DNA of 64,000 nt from NCBI GenBank assembly GCA_026120185.1, contig JANUWF010001184.1, positions 1,049,837-1,113,836 of the forward strand, read 5' to 3'. Shown piece after piece: positions 10,464 through 21,458 of the stretch. Numbering within the stretch: position 1 is the first letter of the stretch; each line of letters opens with the position of its first letter. Source of the DNA: Voacanga thouarsii. Its lineage: Eukaryota; Streptophyta; Magnoliopsida; Gentianales; Apocynaceae. The position numbers and the translations under genes were made by a program. A model generated the notes under the pieces. That model saw only the letters and a list, made by a program, of their open reading frames with translations, was not told the origin of the DNA and made no database searches.

Positions 10464-11559
10464 TGTTAAAAAAAGGCTGTGAAATATAGTCTAGTCAAGA
10501 AAATGCACTATTTTTAAAAAATATCCAACAACCTCAAAGCACTTTCTCAACTACACAAACTCATGAACAAACCACTTATTCTTAGCAAAAAAACTATTCT
10601 AGAAAAATGTCATTTCCACCAAATTAGAAAAAACCAACTCTCCTACTTCACCATTTAAACAATTCCCTACAATTATCAAGAAAATTCCAAACACAGTCTT
10701 GATGTAGTACCTTTACTTCTTTCAAGCTCCAAAATTGTGCAGCAATGGAAATATTTGGTAAAGTGGGTGTTGCTGAAAATGGTGAAAATTAAAGTAAAAG
10801 AAAAAGTTGCTGAAGAAGGAAGTTGAAGAAGAAGAAGCTAAAGTAGGGAAAGTTTGAAAATTGGTGGGAAAGTGAGTGAGTAAGTAAGTAAAGGAAATGG
10901 GTAGGAGAAAAAAAAAGGCAGTGTGGAGAAGGTGAAAAAAATGAGTGAAAGTGAGTGAAGAAAGAGAAGGAAAATGAAGTAAGTGAATAGAATGTGCAAG
11001 ATATAGCAAAGGAAAATGTGAAGAAATATGTGTGTCTAGTTATTCGGTGCAAGATATAGCAAAGGAAAAACATCACATGTGGGAGAATAAATGGGTACAA
11101 TAGAAAGTGGTATGGAGAATGGGAGAAGCTGGACAAAATGAAAAATAAAGCTGTGAATGTGTATGTTTGGTGCAAGGAGACAGAACCGAAAGAAAGAAAG
11201 AAAGCTACCAAACAACAAGAAAAATACAGTAAGAAGGAAAAAATAAAGTGAAAAAGGAAAAGGAAGTACAATGCTTTGTGTATTGAAATGTAAAAGCTGA
11301 TCATGGATAAATACAAAGTGATGAAGACAAATAAACAAATTGTGAGTGTGTGCATTCGGTAGAAAAAAGACAAAGGCATTCATGAACTAGAAACCAGACA
11401 AAAGAAAGGACACATGCATGACAATAAGAAGAAATAAAAATTGTGAGTGTGTACATTTAGTAAATGAAAAGACAAAAGCATACAAGACAAAGTAAGTGGA
11501 AAAATAGGGAAAGCAAGCATGTGAAGAAAAAGAAACAATGATTCAGTCAAAGAGAGATG
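10464..11559 (-). repeat. purine-rich zone with degenerate repeats of roughly 100 bp
   Basis: There is no recognisable gene. From about 10760 to 11520 the plus strand is strongly purine-rich. A motif like GTGAGTGTGTGCATTCGGT recurs near 11029, 11152, 11341 and 11441 with variations, and GGTGCAAGATATAGCAAAGG occurs at about 10990 and 11047. The long minus-strand open frames here come from the pyrimidine-rich complement and are low-complexity Ser/Phe/His/Leu translations, so I do not call them genes. Confidence 0.45.
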
Positions 11560-11850
11560 GGAGGCGATACTAGGCTACCAAGAGAGGTCCTGGGGCAGCC
11601 TAGGCTAGTCCACCCATTAAGAATTCCCAAGGCCTTGGTGGCCTAGGAAAATTTCTCTATGCTACCTAGGCCTTTTACATTTTCAAAACTTTTTTTAATA
11701 TAATAAAAAGACAGATATTTATACATCAATTAAAGCTATAGACTCTTATAAAAATAGCAAAATGAAGAAAAAATTAATGCTAATAAGAGGAATCAAAATA
11801 TACATCAAATAAAGTACAAAAATAGTGCATTAAAATTTTTCATGCAAATT
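11560..11850 (-). repeat. LTR-like fragment inside Y
   Basis: The segment has the GC-rich palindrome vocabulary of the Y/E2 LTRs (GGCCTTGGTGGCCTAGG, GCTACCTAGGCC). It ends with ATCAAATAAAGTACAAAAATA, which resembles the LTR end near 7675-7695. It lies between the gag end and the second ORF, where pol would be expected. This may mark the scar of a deletion or an insertion that removed pol. Confidence 0.4.
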
Positions 11851-11979
11851 ATTTTCTAGAACTTCAACAAAAAACAAAAATTAAAACAACAAACCCCAAA
11901 AGAATCCTAGTAGCAAGAAAGCAAAATAAAGTAAAATAAAAATTGTTCAAGCTTGATAGAAAATAAAGAGTGAAGTCAC

Positions 11980-13425
11980 TGCTTCCCATACTCATTGCGT
12001 AGGTTACTTTTTAGGTTGCTCTGGAATGATCTATTTTGCCTTTCTGAAATGAACTTGGAGAGTTATCGAATTTGGTTCTCCAAGTTTTGAATGCGAGGCT
12101 TCCTGATTCCTCATGGATGCTTCAACCCCCTAGAATCTTGTATCCGTTGAGGAGACCAACTTGGCAACTAGATCCTCAAGGAAGGGCTTTGTCGGATATG
12201 GATGGGGCATGATAGGAGGATGCTTGAGGTCGTGCTATTAGGAAGCCTTGAGGAGGAGGAGGAGGCCTTACTTAATTTAAATTGTTCCATAAAAAGTATG
12301 AGTGGTTCTTCCATATGGGATTGTATTTGTTACTATTTTATTGACTTGCATTCGTAACAAAATCCATTTGCCCCACTAGTTGCTCACTAGGTAACCCCAT
12401 GTTTTGACATTCCTGATTTGGGTGGCTTCCTCCATAAAAATCACACAACATCGCTCGAGCTTGAGCTTAGGAAGGGCATGCATATTCTCCATCCTTTTAG
12501 TGAGAACTTCAAATTTCACTTCTACGGCCACCATGCTTCAATATTATGAATTCCTTGTGCATATGCCTTAGCCCTTGGATTACCCCATAAGTAGCCATTC
12601 ATAGCTATGTTTTCAATAAGATCCCTCAACTCTTCAGCGATCTTGGTAGTTGTAGTACTCCCAGATGCTATATCCAAAAGCCATTTAGTGGTAAAATTAA
12701 GCCCATAACGAAAAGTGAGCATTTGAAATTCAAAATCCAACCCATGGTAAAGGCACTTTCTCCAGAGTTACCTCCATCTTTCCTAGCTATGAGGGTCTCT
12801 CCTTCCATTTGAATAAAAGAAAAGATGTCGTTTCTTGACTTGGCGGTCCTAGAGGGAGGGAAATACTTCGCGAGAAATTTTCTGTTACTTCGTCCTAAGT
12901 AGTGATAGAGCCTAGAGGGAGTGATTCTATTCATGATTTTGCCCTATCTCTCAAGGAGAATGGAAAAGGTCTAAGTCTAATTACATCCTTGAGCACCCCA
13001 TTAAATCATCACATATCTCAAGAAAGCTAGAAATGTGTGCATTGGGATCCTCCTCTGGTAGTCTGTCAAATTGCACACTTTGTTACATTGTTTGGATAAA
13101 AGATGCTTTCAACTCGAAATTGTTTGCTTCCACTCTTAACTTAATATACTTGACTCCGACTCATGATCTGAAGGCCTTGCATAGTCTCTATAGTCCTATT
13201 TTCATTTCCATTTTCATTACCACCTTGAGCTTCCTCTCCATGAATTCTAACGTGACCACCAAGATTTGCCATATCCTCTAAGTCTTCAAAGCGAACACCT
13301 TCTTGCTCAGTGTGTCTTTGTTTCCTCAACCTTCTAAAATTTCTCTCTAGTCCTGGATCAAAATCTATAATATCATTTTGAATTCTCCTATGCATGTGAA
13401 AGATCAATAACTTCAAGATATTCAT
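11980..13425 (-). pseudogene. Athila-type gag remnant of Y
   Basis: Read on the minus strand. The N-terminus has FDPGLERNFRRLRKQR (about 13355). Next come parts of the capsid-like gag domain, including a stretch like QFDRLPEEDPNAHISSFLE (about 13075) and RKFLAKYFPPSRTAKSRND (about 12880-12825). A Cys-containing segment CDFYGGSHPNQECQNMGLP with YNPIWKNH follows (about 12455-12300). A C-terminal stretch like LVAKLVSSTDTRF and VEASMRNQEAS comes last (about 12170-12110). This is the order of Athila gag proteins (family knowledge). Several frameshifts and stops interrupt it. It breaks off near 11985, at about the gag/protease boundary. Confidence 0.75.
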
Positions 13426-14122
13426 CCAACCTCACACTTGTAAGCTAACGCTAAACCCAATGAAAAGGCAATAATTTCTCAATCTCCAAATGATAAACAA
13501 AAATTTAAGCATAGTTGTAAGAAAAGTCTAAAAAATGTAATTCATTTATTAAGCAAAAACGTAAAATCACATTCTCCTAAAATAACCTCTAAATCTCAAA
13601 GCAAAATGCATAGTCCATAAGAGAGTAAAAATTTCTAACTCCATAACAACGAACAAAGATTAAACATAAAACCTAAGGAAATTCCAAAAGATAAATCCAT
13701 ATATCGAAACCATATACTATATATCATATCCATATCCACATATCCTCCTTCAAAATCTCACTTTCAAGCAAAATGTATATCATCTCCATCACACCAATAA
13801 ATCTCCATTTTCAACACAATGAATATACCAACAAGCTCAAATCCAACAAATTTCCACATAACCATTCTCACTCAACCAAAGAATAAAGTACAAAGAAAAA
13901 AATTAATGAATGAAATTACACAAATTTAAAAAGAATATATTTTACAATAACAATAAAATAATCAAAGAATTCTCAAATATAATTTTTGCCCAAAATAAAA
14001 TAAAATCACAACAAACATACAAACAACTATTCACAAACAAGTTAGTGATATGTGCAAATACATACATAAATGGAAGGTAAAATCAACAAGAATTAAGGTT
14101 TTTAGAATATAGCCATAGTTGT
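13426..14122 (-). other. 5' leader of Y, noncoding
   Basis: This is AT-rich sequence between primer site and gag with no coding signal. I see nothing else in it. Confidence 0.5.
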
Positions 14123-14140
14123 TCCCCTGCAAGGATGCTA
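14123..14140 (-). other. primer binding site of Y (tRNA-Asp type, degraded)
   Basis: The minus strand reads TAGCATCCTTGCAGGGGA. It sits six bases from the LTR end ...CGCATCA with the same spacer (AGTTTT) as in element X. It is a mutated form of the tRNA-Asp site. Confidence 0.65.
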
Positions 14141-14146
14141 AAAACT

Positions 14147-15948
14147 TGATGCGTGAGTAATTGAGGTTATACAAAACCAGATCCAGAAAGAGAAATTGTT
14201 TAATCTAGAAATGTCTTCTAATTCTCTTAGGGCAATTTTGTTAAAGTCATTTTTTATTATGAATTCCATTTGTGCATGTGTGCAATACCTATTGTTCCCT
14301 CTTCAAATTCAACTAATTCGCCCGCCATTACTTTATCAAGACCATGAATACGAGCAATGCCATATAGAAAATCCATATCAAATGTGCTCCACATACACAC
14401 AAGTTTTACTAATTAAAATGCCAATTAAAATCACATGACACATGCTTATAGGCAAGTGTACATATCACAGAGTATAGTATCATTGGAAAATATTGAAGAA
14501 CCTTAAGGAACATAGCTACTACCCCTACTTTCTTCTCTTCTAATTGTTTAGCTAAATAAAAATGTGAAGTATATAAGACTAACTGCACTAGGAGAAAAGT
14601 CATGCTCTTACACAAGAGAGAGTCATAAGTTCATCATGAAGTACAAAAGAGTTGAATCCGTGTAACAAAACAAATTCACCTATTCAATATCTGAGTATCC
14701 CTTGAATCCATACTTTCTAATTTTAGACACCAAAGTGAGCCAAACATCAATCTCACTCTTGCTAGAGTTATGAGATTTCTATCCCCAAATTTAATTAATC
14801 GCCATATCTACATAACCAGCCAAACCTAAGGGTGCATTAATCATATCTCAACATACCAAATCATCTGGAGGACACAAAATCCCTATATCTAGGCAATCTT
14901 ACAAACCCATCGCTTATTAGCCGTATCTTTCAACCTCCCTCTTGGGTTTATTGAAAATGACAAATGTTAAATTACCTATATGGGCGTTCAGACTTTAACC
15001 TTATCTCTCAAAATCATTAAGGAAGAATAGTTAATTGAAACTAATCAAGTCAAACCCAACTCAAGCAAGATAACAAAATAATCACAAATAACCAAATACT
15101 ATAGAACAAAAAGCATAGATCCAAAGAAAATACATCATTCTTAAGTATAAAAATAGGGTACAACCTTCATTCTAATTAAAAATCAAATCTTAGCATAAGA
15201 AGTACTATTAAGATTACAAAAAGAAGAGAAAAATAAATTATAGACAAACCTCTTTCTTCTTCTTCTTGAGATCTTCAAGTAACCCTTTCTTTATCTTCCT
15301 TAAATGTCTTGGTCTTTCTCTCTTTCTTGTGTGAAAACTCACAAGACTAATGGTTCTTGAAAGAAAACCCTAAGCCTTTCCAACTCTCCTTTTTCTTTTG
15401 TGTGTGAAAGAATGATATATAAGGCATTGAAGTCCTGAATCTTCAGAAATTCATTGTAGAATGCACTAAAATTGCTCGTGGGTGGCCCAGGGAACTTAAA
15501 CTTCCCTAGGCCGCCAGGTATTTTAGAAATAAGACGACCTTGGTGCCTTCTCTAAGAGCAGAGTGTACAGTAACATGGCAGCCCAGGAAAGTTCACCAAG
15601 AGGCGTATGGAAGTGGAGGATTCTTTGGTTGCCTACTTTCTGGAAACAAAGGTAAAAGAAGGCTAATAGGTAGTCTTGGGAGTTTGGAGTTCCTTAGGCC
15701 AGCAAGGCTATGTAGAAATGCTCCCCTCGTGCATATAGCACTTCCTTATGCCACCATCATCAACCTTTGGCATTTCTATTTTTGTTCTAGTTTCTTCCAT
15801 TTCTTCTTTCTTCACTTTCAATTTGTATTTTTCATTTCCTAACAGAAACAAGATGGAAAGTGGTGTGGTGAGTTGTGAATTGTGTAAAAATATATCTCAA
15901 TTAAAGTACAGAATTACCAAAAAAGGTATATATGATACGCCCTCACCA
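14147..15948 (-). repeat. 5' LTR of Y (1802 bp)
   Basis: The plus strand starts TGATGCGTGAGTAATTG and ends GCCCTCACCA, with a TGATG/CATCA-type terminal inversion. It aligns with 7214-7726 and over most of its length with 19717-21458. Shared blocks include TTTTACTAATTAAAAT and TATAGAACAAAAAGCATAGA (or close variants). The minus strand has a TATA-like TTATATATC near 15420, with palindromic GC-rich repeats upstream at 15480-15760. Confidence 0.8.
15481..15515. repeat. palindromic LTR element (Y 5' LTR)
   Basis: The arms GGTGGCCCAGGGAA and TTCCCTAGGCCGCC face each other across a seven-base spacer. It corresponds to 7290-7324 in the other LTR and to several copies at 20840-21275. Confidence 0.75.
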
Positions 15949-16361
15949 CTATTCAATTATGTAAGTTCAATATGTTGATCAAGAATGAAAATTCAACAAA
16001 ATTGGTAAGAAAAAAAATCCAAAATTACACAATACTTAAGATATAATCTTCACAAAAATAAAGATAAAAGTTGTAATTGTCTTGAAACAACTCAAAGTAC
16101 CAAAATTAATACTCAAAACAAGACCTAAAAACAAGCTAGTAATTTTGAACATCAAAACACAAAAACAGAATATAATTAGAAACAAGAAAGAAATAAGAGA
16201 AAGCTTGAATGATAAAACTTGGTGAGCTCTCAATCTCAAGTTCTTCTTGCCTTCAGGCTCCTTCCCTTTTCTTAATGCTTCCTTTAGTTCCTTCTTAATG
16301 AAATAATTACATTCTAGGGTGAATTGATGGGATTCCCTTTGAATTGGGTCATCAAAAACCT

Positions 16362-16374
16362 ATTTATAAAGTCT
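16362..16374 (-). promoter_or_regulatory. TATA box of Z LTR
   Basis: The minus strand reads GACTTTATAAATAGG in this position, a good TATA box downstream of the palindrome array at 16440-16740. Confidence 0.55.
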
Positions 16375-16530
16375 CTAAACTGTCCTTGAATAAATTACAG
16401 AAGTTCACGCCACTATTGGAACAATTTATAACTTTCTAAACTCTTCAGGAAGGATGCACAACCTATATGCATGGGCGTTCCTCTTGGTCGTGCATGCTTT
16501 CTTTCGAAAACAGCTTGATGGTGGCACAGG

Positions 16531-16554
16531 CAAGATGCATGGCCATGCATCTTG
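16531..16554. repeat. perfect 24-bp palindrome in Z LTR
   Basis: The 24 bases are exactly self-complementary around the core GCATGGCCATGC. Related CATGC/GCATG motifs flank it (16456-16500 and 16550-16575). Confidence 0.95.
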
Positions 16555-16960
16555 GCCATGCACGGTCACATGCACAACCGTATCATTGTCCGTGCTTTTA
16601 GCAGAACATCAATTTCCATCTATTTTGTAAACTTCTGGGTGCAAATAAAAGTCCTCTGTTATGCACAAGCAGATGAACACTGTGTATCTGGGCATGCATA
16701 TGTATTCATATGGTCGTGCATACTCTGCACACTTCCAAATAGCTCCATTTTACTTCCAACTTTATACCAAATCATTTAGCAACCTTTTTTTAACTCAAAA
16801 TCAGTCATTTAAGCCCTTATTTCACTTATTTTTCACCAAGACAATCTAAAAACACATAAACACAAAAAAATAAGCAAAAACCATCTAAATTCACACAAAA
16901 GATCATGTAATAGCCAAGTAAAAAGGCTATCAAAATATGATAATTTCAGCCTAGAAAATA

Positions 16961-18000
16961 CCCTTACATTTAACATTTTGTACCTTTATAGGTAAAATAA
17001 TTTTTTTAAAAAGATTTAAGACATGAAATTCCAATTTCCAAAAAGTATGGTGGAGATGCTATCTTTTCTTTTCACAATAAAAAATAAGTTAACATTTATT
17101 CAATCAAGAAGACTTAAGACAAACTCATATATTAGATCAAATATACCTAAGGCCATTAAATTAAATTTAAACAAGTTCATAACCATTGGATGCATTCCAG
17201 TCCTTTATTTGATCAAAACATCTAAACAATGCAAATCCTATAAGTTAAGAATATGTAACTACTTCAAGTCTTTGTACTTTGTACTTATCTACACTACTAC
17301 AAATTGGATAGCAAATAAGGATTTCTCAAGAAATTGTTTTGTTTTTTCTAACTCAATTTTTTTCTTGGGATTTATTGCCTCAAGTGTGTGCATTTTATTC
17401 CATCTCACTGTATGGGCCCCATTTCATATTTCTCATACTTCTATACTCTCTTCTTTTGTTTCTCTTCTTTTACACATTGTTTTTTGCCAAAGGACATCCA
17501 TTTTGCATTCTCGAACTTTTTTTCTCCTCACTTTTTTTTTTTTTTTTTTACTTTGTAGATGTCATTTGGGAACCACCTACTCTATTCTATTTACTCAAAC
17601 CCAAATTTAGAACTAGTATAAATAATTTTCAATAAAAATTAGCACATAAACCAAACATAAACTTCATCACAAACTTATATAAATCTCACAAAGTCAAAAG
17701 TTTCATACATCTAGTATGAAGTAAAAAATATTAAACTAAATTCGTAAAACTTAGTTATCTCAACCTAATGTAAAAGTTTAACAAAAATTAACTTAACAAA
17801 ATAAACAACAAATCTTTTTTCAAAGTCAAAAGAAATGAAATTAGCTCCACCAATTTTTCGCACAAAGTTAAAAAATTTCTAATATTTTAAAATTTTTGAA
17901 AAATTTTGCCCAATTTCACACAACAACTTAAAAAAATAAATCCCCACACTTAAACCGAACTAAAATGAATCGTTCAAGTCATAAAGGCTGCACCAAAGAA
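16961..18000 (-). other. 3' noncoding tail of element Z
   Basis: No gene is present. It begins with a degraded polypurine tract (16961-16977). It shows the same order of landmarks as the Y tail: CCATTAAATTAAATTTAAACAAGTTCAT-like sequence near 17152, a long T-run near 17530, CTTCATCACAAAC near 17662, and a second CCCCACACTTAAACCG motif at 17941. The open frames at 17023-17635 are T-rich chance frames. Confidence 0.5.
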
Positions 18001-19062
18001 GGGGGAGAGAGACTCAAGCCACAACTCATAGCTCCTCGGGTGAGACTCATTTTCAAAAGGCATTAAGAAGGATATCAAGCCAAAGAAGCCAACAAGCCAA
18101 GAATTAAGAAGGTGGTGAAGCAATAGATGCCCAAAGGAGGACTAAAAGGAGCTCAAAGTGAGCCCCAATTCATATGAAGGGTTAAGGGCACTTATTGCAA
18201 AGCAAAAGAGGTCAACAGTATCAAGTTTGAGTGTAAGAAATAGGGGATACACGGCTTGAAGCATAGGCATGTGCCAAGTTGTGCATTTAGTAGAAATTTT
18301 AGCTCCTAGTAGTTAGGCGCATAGACAGATACACGACCGTGCATTAAGTCGTGCACTATGCATGGCCAGAAGCATGCACGTGTATATGCCCATGCACAGG
18401 CACTGGAAGCTGGGCTTGACATGGGCATGGTCATGCATCTTAAACTCATAGCCATGGAACATCTCTAAAGCTATTTTTCTTATTTTGCTTGAGTTATTTT
18501 GGCTTTGTCTCTGGTTGTTACTATATAAGCACATTTTGTAATATTTTTAAAGGCTAAATTAACTTATTTTAAGGCTTCGTTTGATTGAGATTAGTATCTC
18601 TAATAGCTTAAGGCTTCACATCTTTATATATGCCATTAATCTCTTGTAATAGATAGCTTGGAATATTTTAAGTATTTTGGAAAGAAACCAAATCCTCTCT
18701 AGAAAACAGTTGTTTAAAGGTGATTCCTATTCATTAAAACCAAATCAAAGGGTTTAGTCCCTCAATTGATCAATGTCTCTAAACTTCAAAGAGATAATCT
18801 AAATCTTTTTCTCTATTCTTAGATGCTAGATTTGTCTAGTATTCTTGATACATTTAAGTTTGGGTGCCTTCAAATTCTATCGTTGTTGTTCTAATCTCTT
18901 AATAGACAAGGGTATTAAGGTGTTTTGAAGTAGCCTAGATTCACCAAATCCCAAGTAGGTTAGTCACATTTGGATCTAATTTCTTGTGTATGAATTTGGT
19001 TGGGAGTTGGGCAACCAATTCTTACATATTTGTGCTTAAAATCAAGAGGCTTCCATGATTCA
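18001..19062 (+). repeat. degenerate LTR-like sequence in plus orientation
   Basis: The region has the layout of the Athila-like LTRs but on the plus strand: a GCATGCAC/CATGGCC-rich block at 18240-18440, then a TATA-like ACTATATAAGC near 18522. It may end near 19062, where TTCACGTCA is followed by a primer-site-like GTGGTATTGAGC. No second copy is in the window, so the ends are guesses. Confidence 0.3.
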
Positions 19063-19537
19063 CGTCAAAGTGGTATTGAGCTTGACTATGTTGATCTAAT
19101 TAACCAACTTTCATTGAGCTAAAAGTATAAACTTTCTTCAAGAACTTGTGAAAATTTTCTAAATTTTCGTAACTGATTTTGGGGCTATTTTTGAATGTTT
19201 AAGACTCAATATTGTGCCATGAACTTGATGTTAAATTGATTTTACATGTTGGTATGATGATTGAGGAATCATTTGGTATGAAGAATTATTGACTTGAACC
19301 TAAAACAAGTAAAAAAAGTCATCAAATATTGCTGTAAGTTGTAAATTCCCGTCACTAGTTTTTTTGCAATTTTTGTAGGTTGAAAACTTCAATTTTTGGT
19401 TGGGGATTGTTGTGCAATTGAGTCTACATGATACACTGATGTTTGAGAAATAATTTGGTGTAGAAATTTTTGATTTGGGGCCTAATGCATAGCTGAATTT
19501 GCATTACAAGGTTGAGTTACAAGTTGCATACAAGGTG
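19063..19537. other. unassigned AT-rich sequence
   Basis: I see no coding region or clear repeat boundary. It may be the interior leader of the LTR-like sequence to its left. Confidence 0.3.
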
Positions 19538-19704
19538 TGTAATACCATACCGAAAACCACCTTTAGATATCGAATGAAACATTCATTGCATGACATATAA
19601 TATGAGCATATGAAATTTTTGATATATTTATGCGTGTTTCCTTTGAATTCTTATGGCTTTATTGAGTTGTTAGGTTGGTTGAGATAATATTTTAGCTTGT
19701 GTGA
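19538..19704 (+). repeat. fragment of a chromovirus-type LTR start
   Basis: It begins TGTAATACCATACCG and continues with TTGCATGACATATAATATGA and GCATATGAAATTTTTGAT. This resembles the first 100 bp of the G2 LTR (46416 on: TGTAAAACCC, GCATAGCATATCATATGA, GCATATGATTTTTATGAT). It is cut at 19704 by the E2 LTR. Confidence 0.45.
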
Positions 19705-21458
19705 TGATGCGTGTGTTCGTGCATATAGAAAATGCATATCAATTATGTTCCACATCCACACAAATTTTACTAATTAAAATCACACAACACATACAGATAG
19801 GCAAGTGCACCTATCGTGTAGTATAATATCGTTGGAAATATCGATGAACCTTAGAAAACATGGCTACCCCTATTTATTTCTCTTCTCACTGTTTAGTCAA
19901 ATAAAAATGTAAAGTGTATAATACAAACTACAATACGAGAAAAGTCATGTTCTTACAGAAGAAAGAGTCACAAGTTCATCAAAGGATAAGAAAGAGAAAA
20001 ACATATGTAATGAAACGAATTCCCCTATTCAATATCTAAGAAATGAGCATTCCTTGGATCCGTAATTCCTAATTCCTAATTCTAGGCACCAGAATGAGTC
20101 AAATATTAGTCTCACTCTCTCTCAAGTTAAGATATTTCCACACCCAATTTCAATTAATATGTATCTTTACCTTACCAACCAAACCTAAAGGTGCATTAAT
20201 CATTACTCACCATCCTAAATCATCTGGAGGCCACACAATCTCTATTTCTATGCAATTTCATAAACACTTTGGTTATTTGCCTAATTCCCAACCTCCCTCT
20301 CGAGTTAATTGAAAATGGCCAATGTTAAATTAGTTCAATAGGTGTCCAAACCATAACCCCATCTCTCAAAATCATTAAGAAAGAATATTTAATTAAAACA
20401 AATCAATCAAAACCCAACTTAACCACATTAACTAAATAGTACAAATAACCAAATACCATAGAACAAAAATCATAAATCTAAAGAAAATACATCATCCTCA
20501 GGCACAAAAATAGGGGTACAATCTTTCATTACAATTAAAATTTGAATCTTAACATAAGAATTACAAGTAAGATTATGAGAAAAAAAGAAAAAGAAAAGTA
20601 AACTTATAGACAAGCCTCCTTCTTCTTCCTCTTAAGATCTTCAAGTGGTCCATCTTCCTCTTCCATGAATCTCATGGTCTTCCTCTCTTCTTCATGCTCA
20701 AACTCACAAGACTTAGAGTACTTGAGAGAAAACCCTAATCGATTCTAATTCTCCTCTCTCATTTGTGCATGAAAGAAAGCTTTTCATAAAGCTTTGCTGC
20801 TGTGGATTCAGATATTGCACTATAGGATATTATATTTTCACCTATGGGCGGCCCAGGGAAGTTGCCACCAAGTTTTCCGGAAATAAGTTAGCCACTTCCC
20901 TAGGCTGCCAAGGTTCTAGAAAGATTAGCCAAAATGAAGGAAAACTAGGTGGCCTAAAGAAGTTCAACTTCCTTGGGCCACCAACATTAAAGCAAAATAC
21001 AAATACATATACTGAAGCAAGCTACATAGGGAAGTCAAAGTTCCTTAGGTAACCAAGGTTTTGGAAAGATATGTTCAAATATAACAAACCAGACAGCCTA
21101 GGAAGATTAAGCATACCTAGGCCACCACTTTTCTACTGGCAAGCACCTAGCGGCCTAGGGAATAGGCTGACAATTTCCTAGATAAAATGAAAATTCAATG
21201 TTCAAGTTCCCTAGGCCACCAATTGTCTAGACAAAATGCAAACAAAAGCACACTAGACGGCCTAAGCTTTTTCAACTTCTATTTTCTTCCTTTTTCTTAA
21301 GTTTCTTCCTTTTTCTTTCTTTTAATCTTTAATTGGTACTTTACATTTCCTAGCAAAAATAAGATAAAAAGGGTGTGGTGAGAAATGAATTACATAAGAA
21401 TTTATCTCAATTGAAGTAGAAAAATGGTATAAAGTGTTTATATAATGAAGTCTCATCA
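19705..21458 (-). repeat. 3' LTR of Athila-like element E2 (1754 bp)
   Basis: The plus strand starts TGATGCGTGTGTTCG and ends AGTCTCATCA, followed by a polypurine tract (minus-strand TTTAAGTGTGAGGG, 21461-21474). It aligns with the Y 5' LTR from about 19717. It lacks the first part of that LTR (about 14157-14346) and has extra palindromic repeats at 20840-21275. Confidence 0.75.
20840..21275. repeat. expanded CCTAGG palindrome array in E2 LTR
   Basis: About eight units with cores such as GGCGGCCCAGGGAA, TTCCCTAGGCTGCC, GGCGGCCTAGGGAA and TTCCCTAGGCCACCAA occur in both orientations, 40-60 bp apart. Y has fewer units in the same place. Confidence 0.7.

Larger units (their letters stand above)
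7214..15948 (-). mobile_element. Athila-like non-autonomous element Y
   Basis: On the minus strand: 5' LTR 14147-15948, primer site 14123-14140, gag remnant 13425-11980, a purine-rich repeat zone and LTR-like fragment, a second ORF remnant 10463-9100, a 3' noncoding tail, polypurine tract 7727-7745, and the 3' LTR fragment 7214-7726. The rest of the 3' LTR was displaced left by the insertion of X. No protease, RT or integrase motif is visible between gag and the second ORF, although the gag ends at the point where pol normally follows. Y is therefore either a derivative that lost pol or a non-autonomous family. Its LTR and tail are homologous to those of E2, which has pol. Confidence 0.7.
15949..16960 (-). 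repeat. partial LTR of a third Athila-like element (Z)
   Basis: The right end is placed where TTTCAGCCTAGAAAA is followed by TACCCTTACATTTAAC, matching the LTR-end/polypurine-tract layout of Y (TACCCCCACACTTAAAT). A minus-strand TATA box (TTTATAAATAG) is at 16362-16374, with a palindrome array at 16440-16740 upstream of it. The left part is cut at 15949 by Y, so Y probably inserted here. The opposite target duplication is not in the window. Confidence 0.5.

Noticed and set aside
10722..11383. Long overlapping minus-strand open frames rich in Ser, Phe, His and Leu
   Set aside because: They are translations of a purine-rich, repeat-bearing plus strand in three frames at once. No domain, and composition alone explains the absence of stops.
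17023..17635. 195-codon plus-strand frame with hydrophobic segments, resembling a membrane protein
   Set aside because: It lies in the noncoding tail of an Athila-like element. Hydrophobicity comes from T-rich sequence, and the homologous tails at 7746 and 21479 have no such frame.
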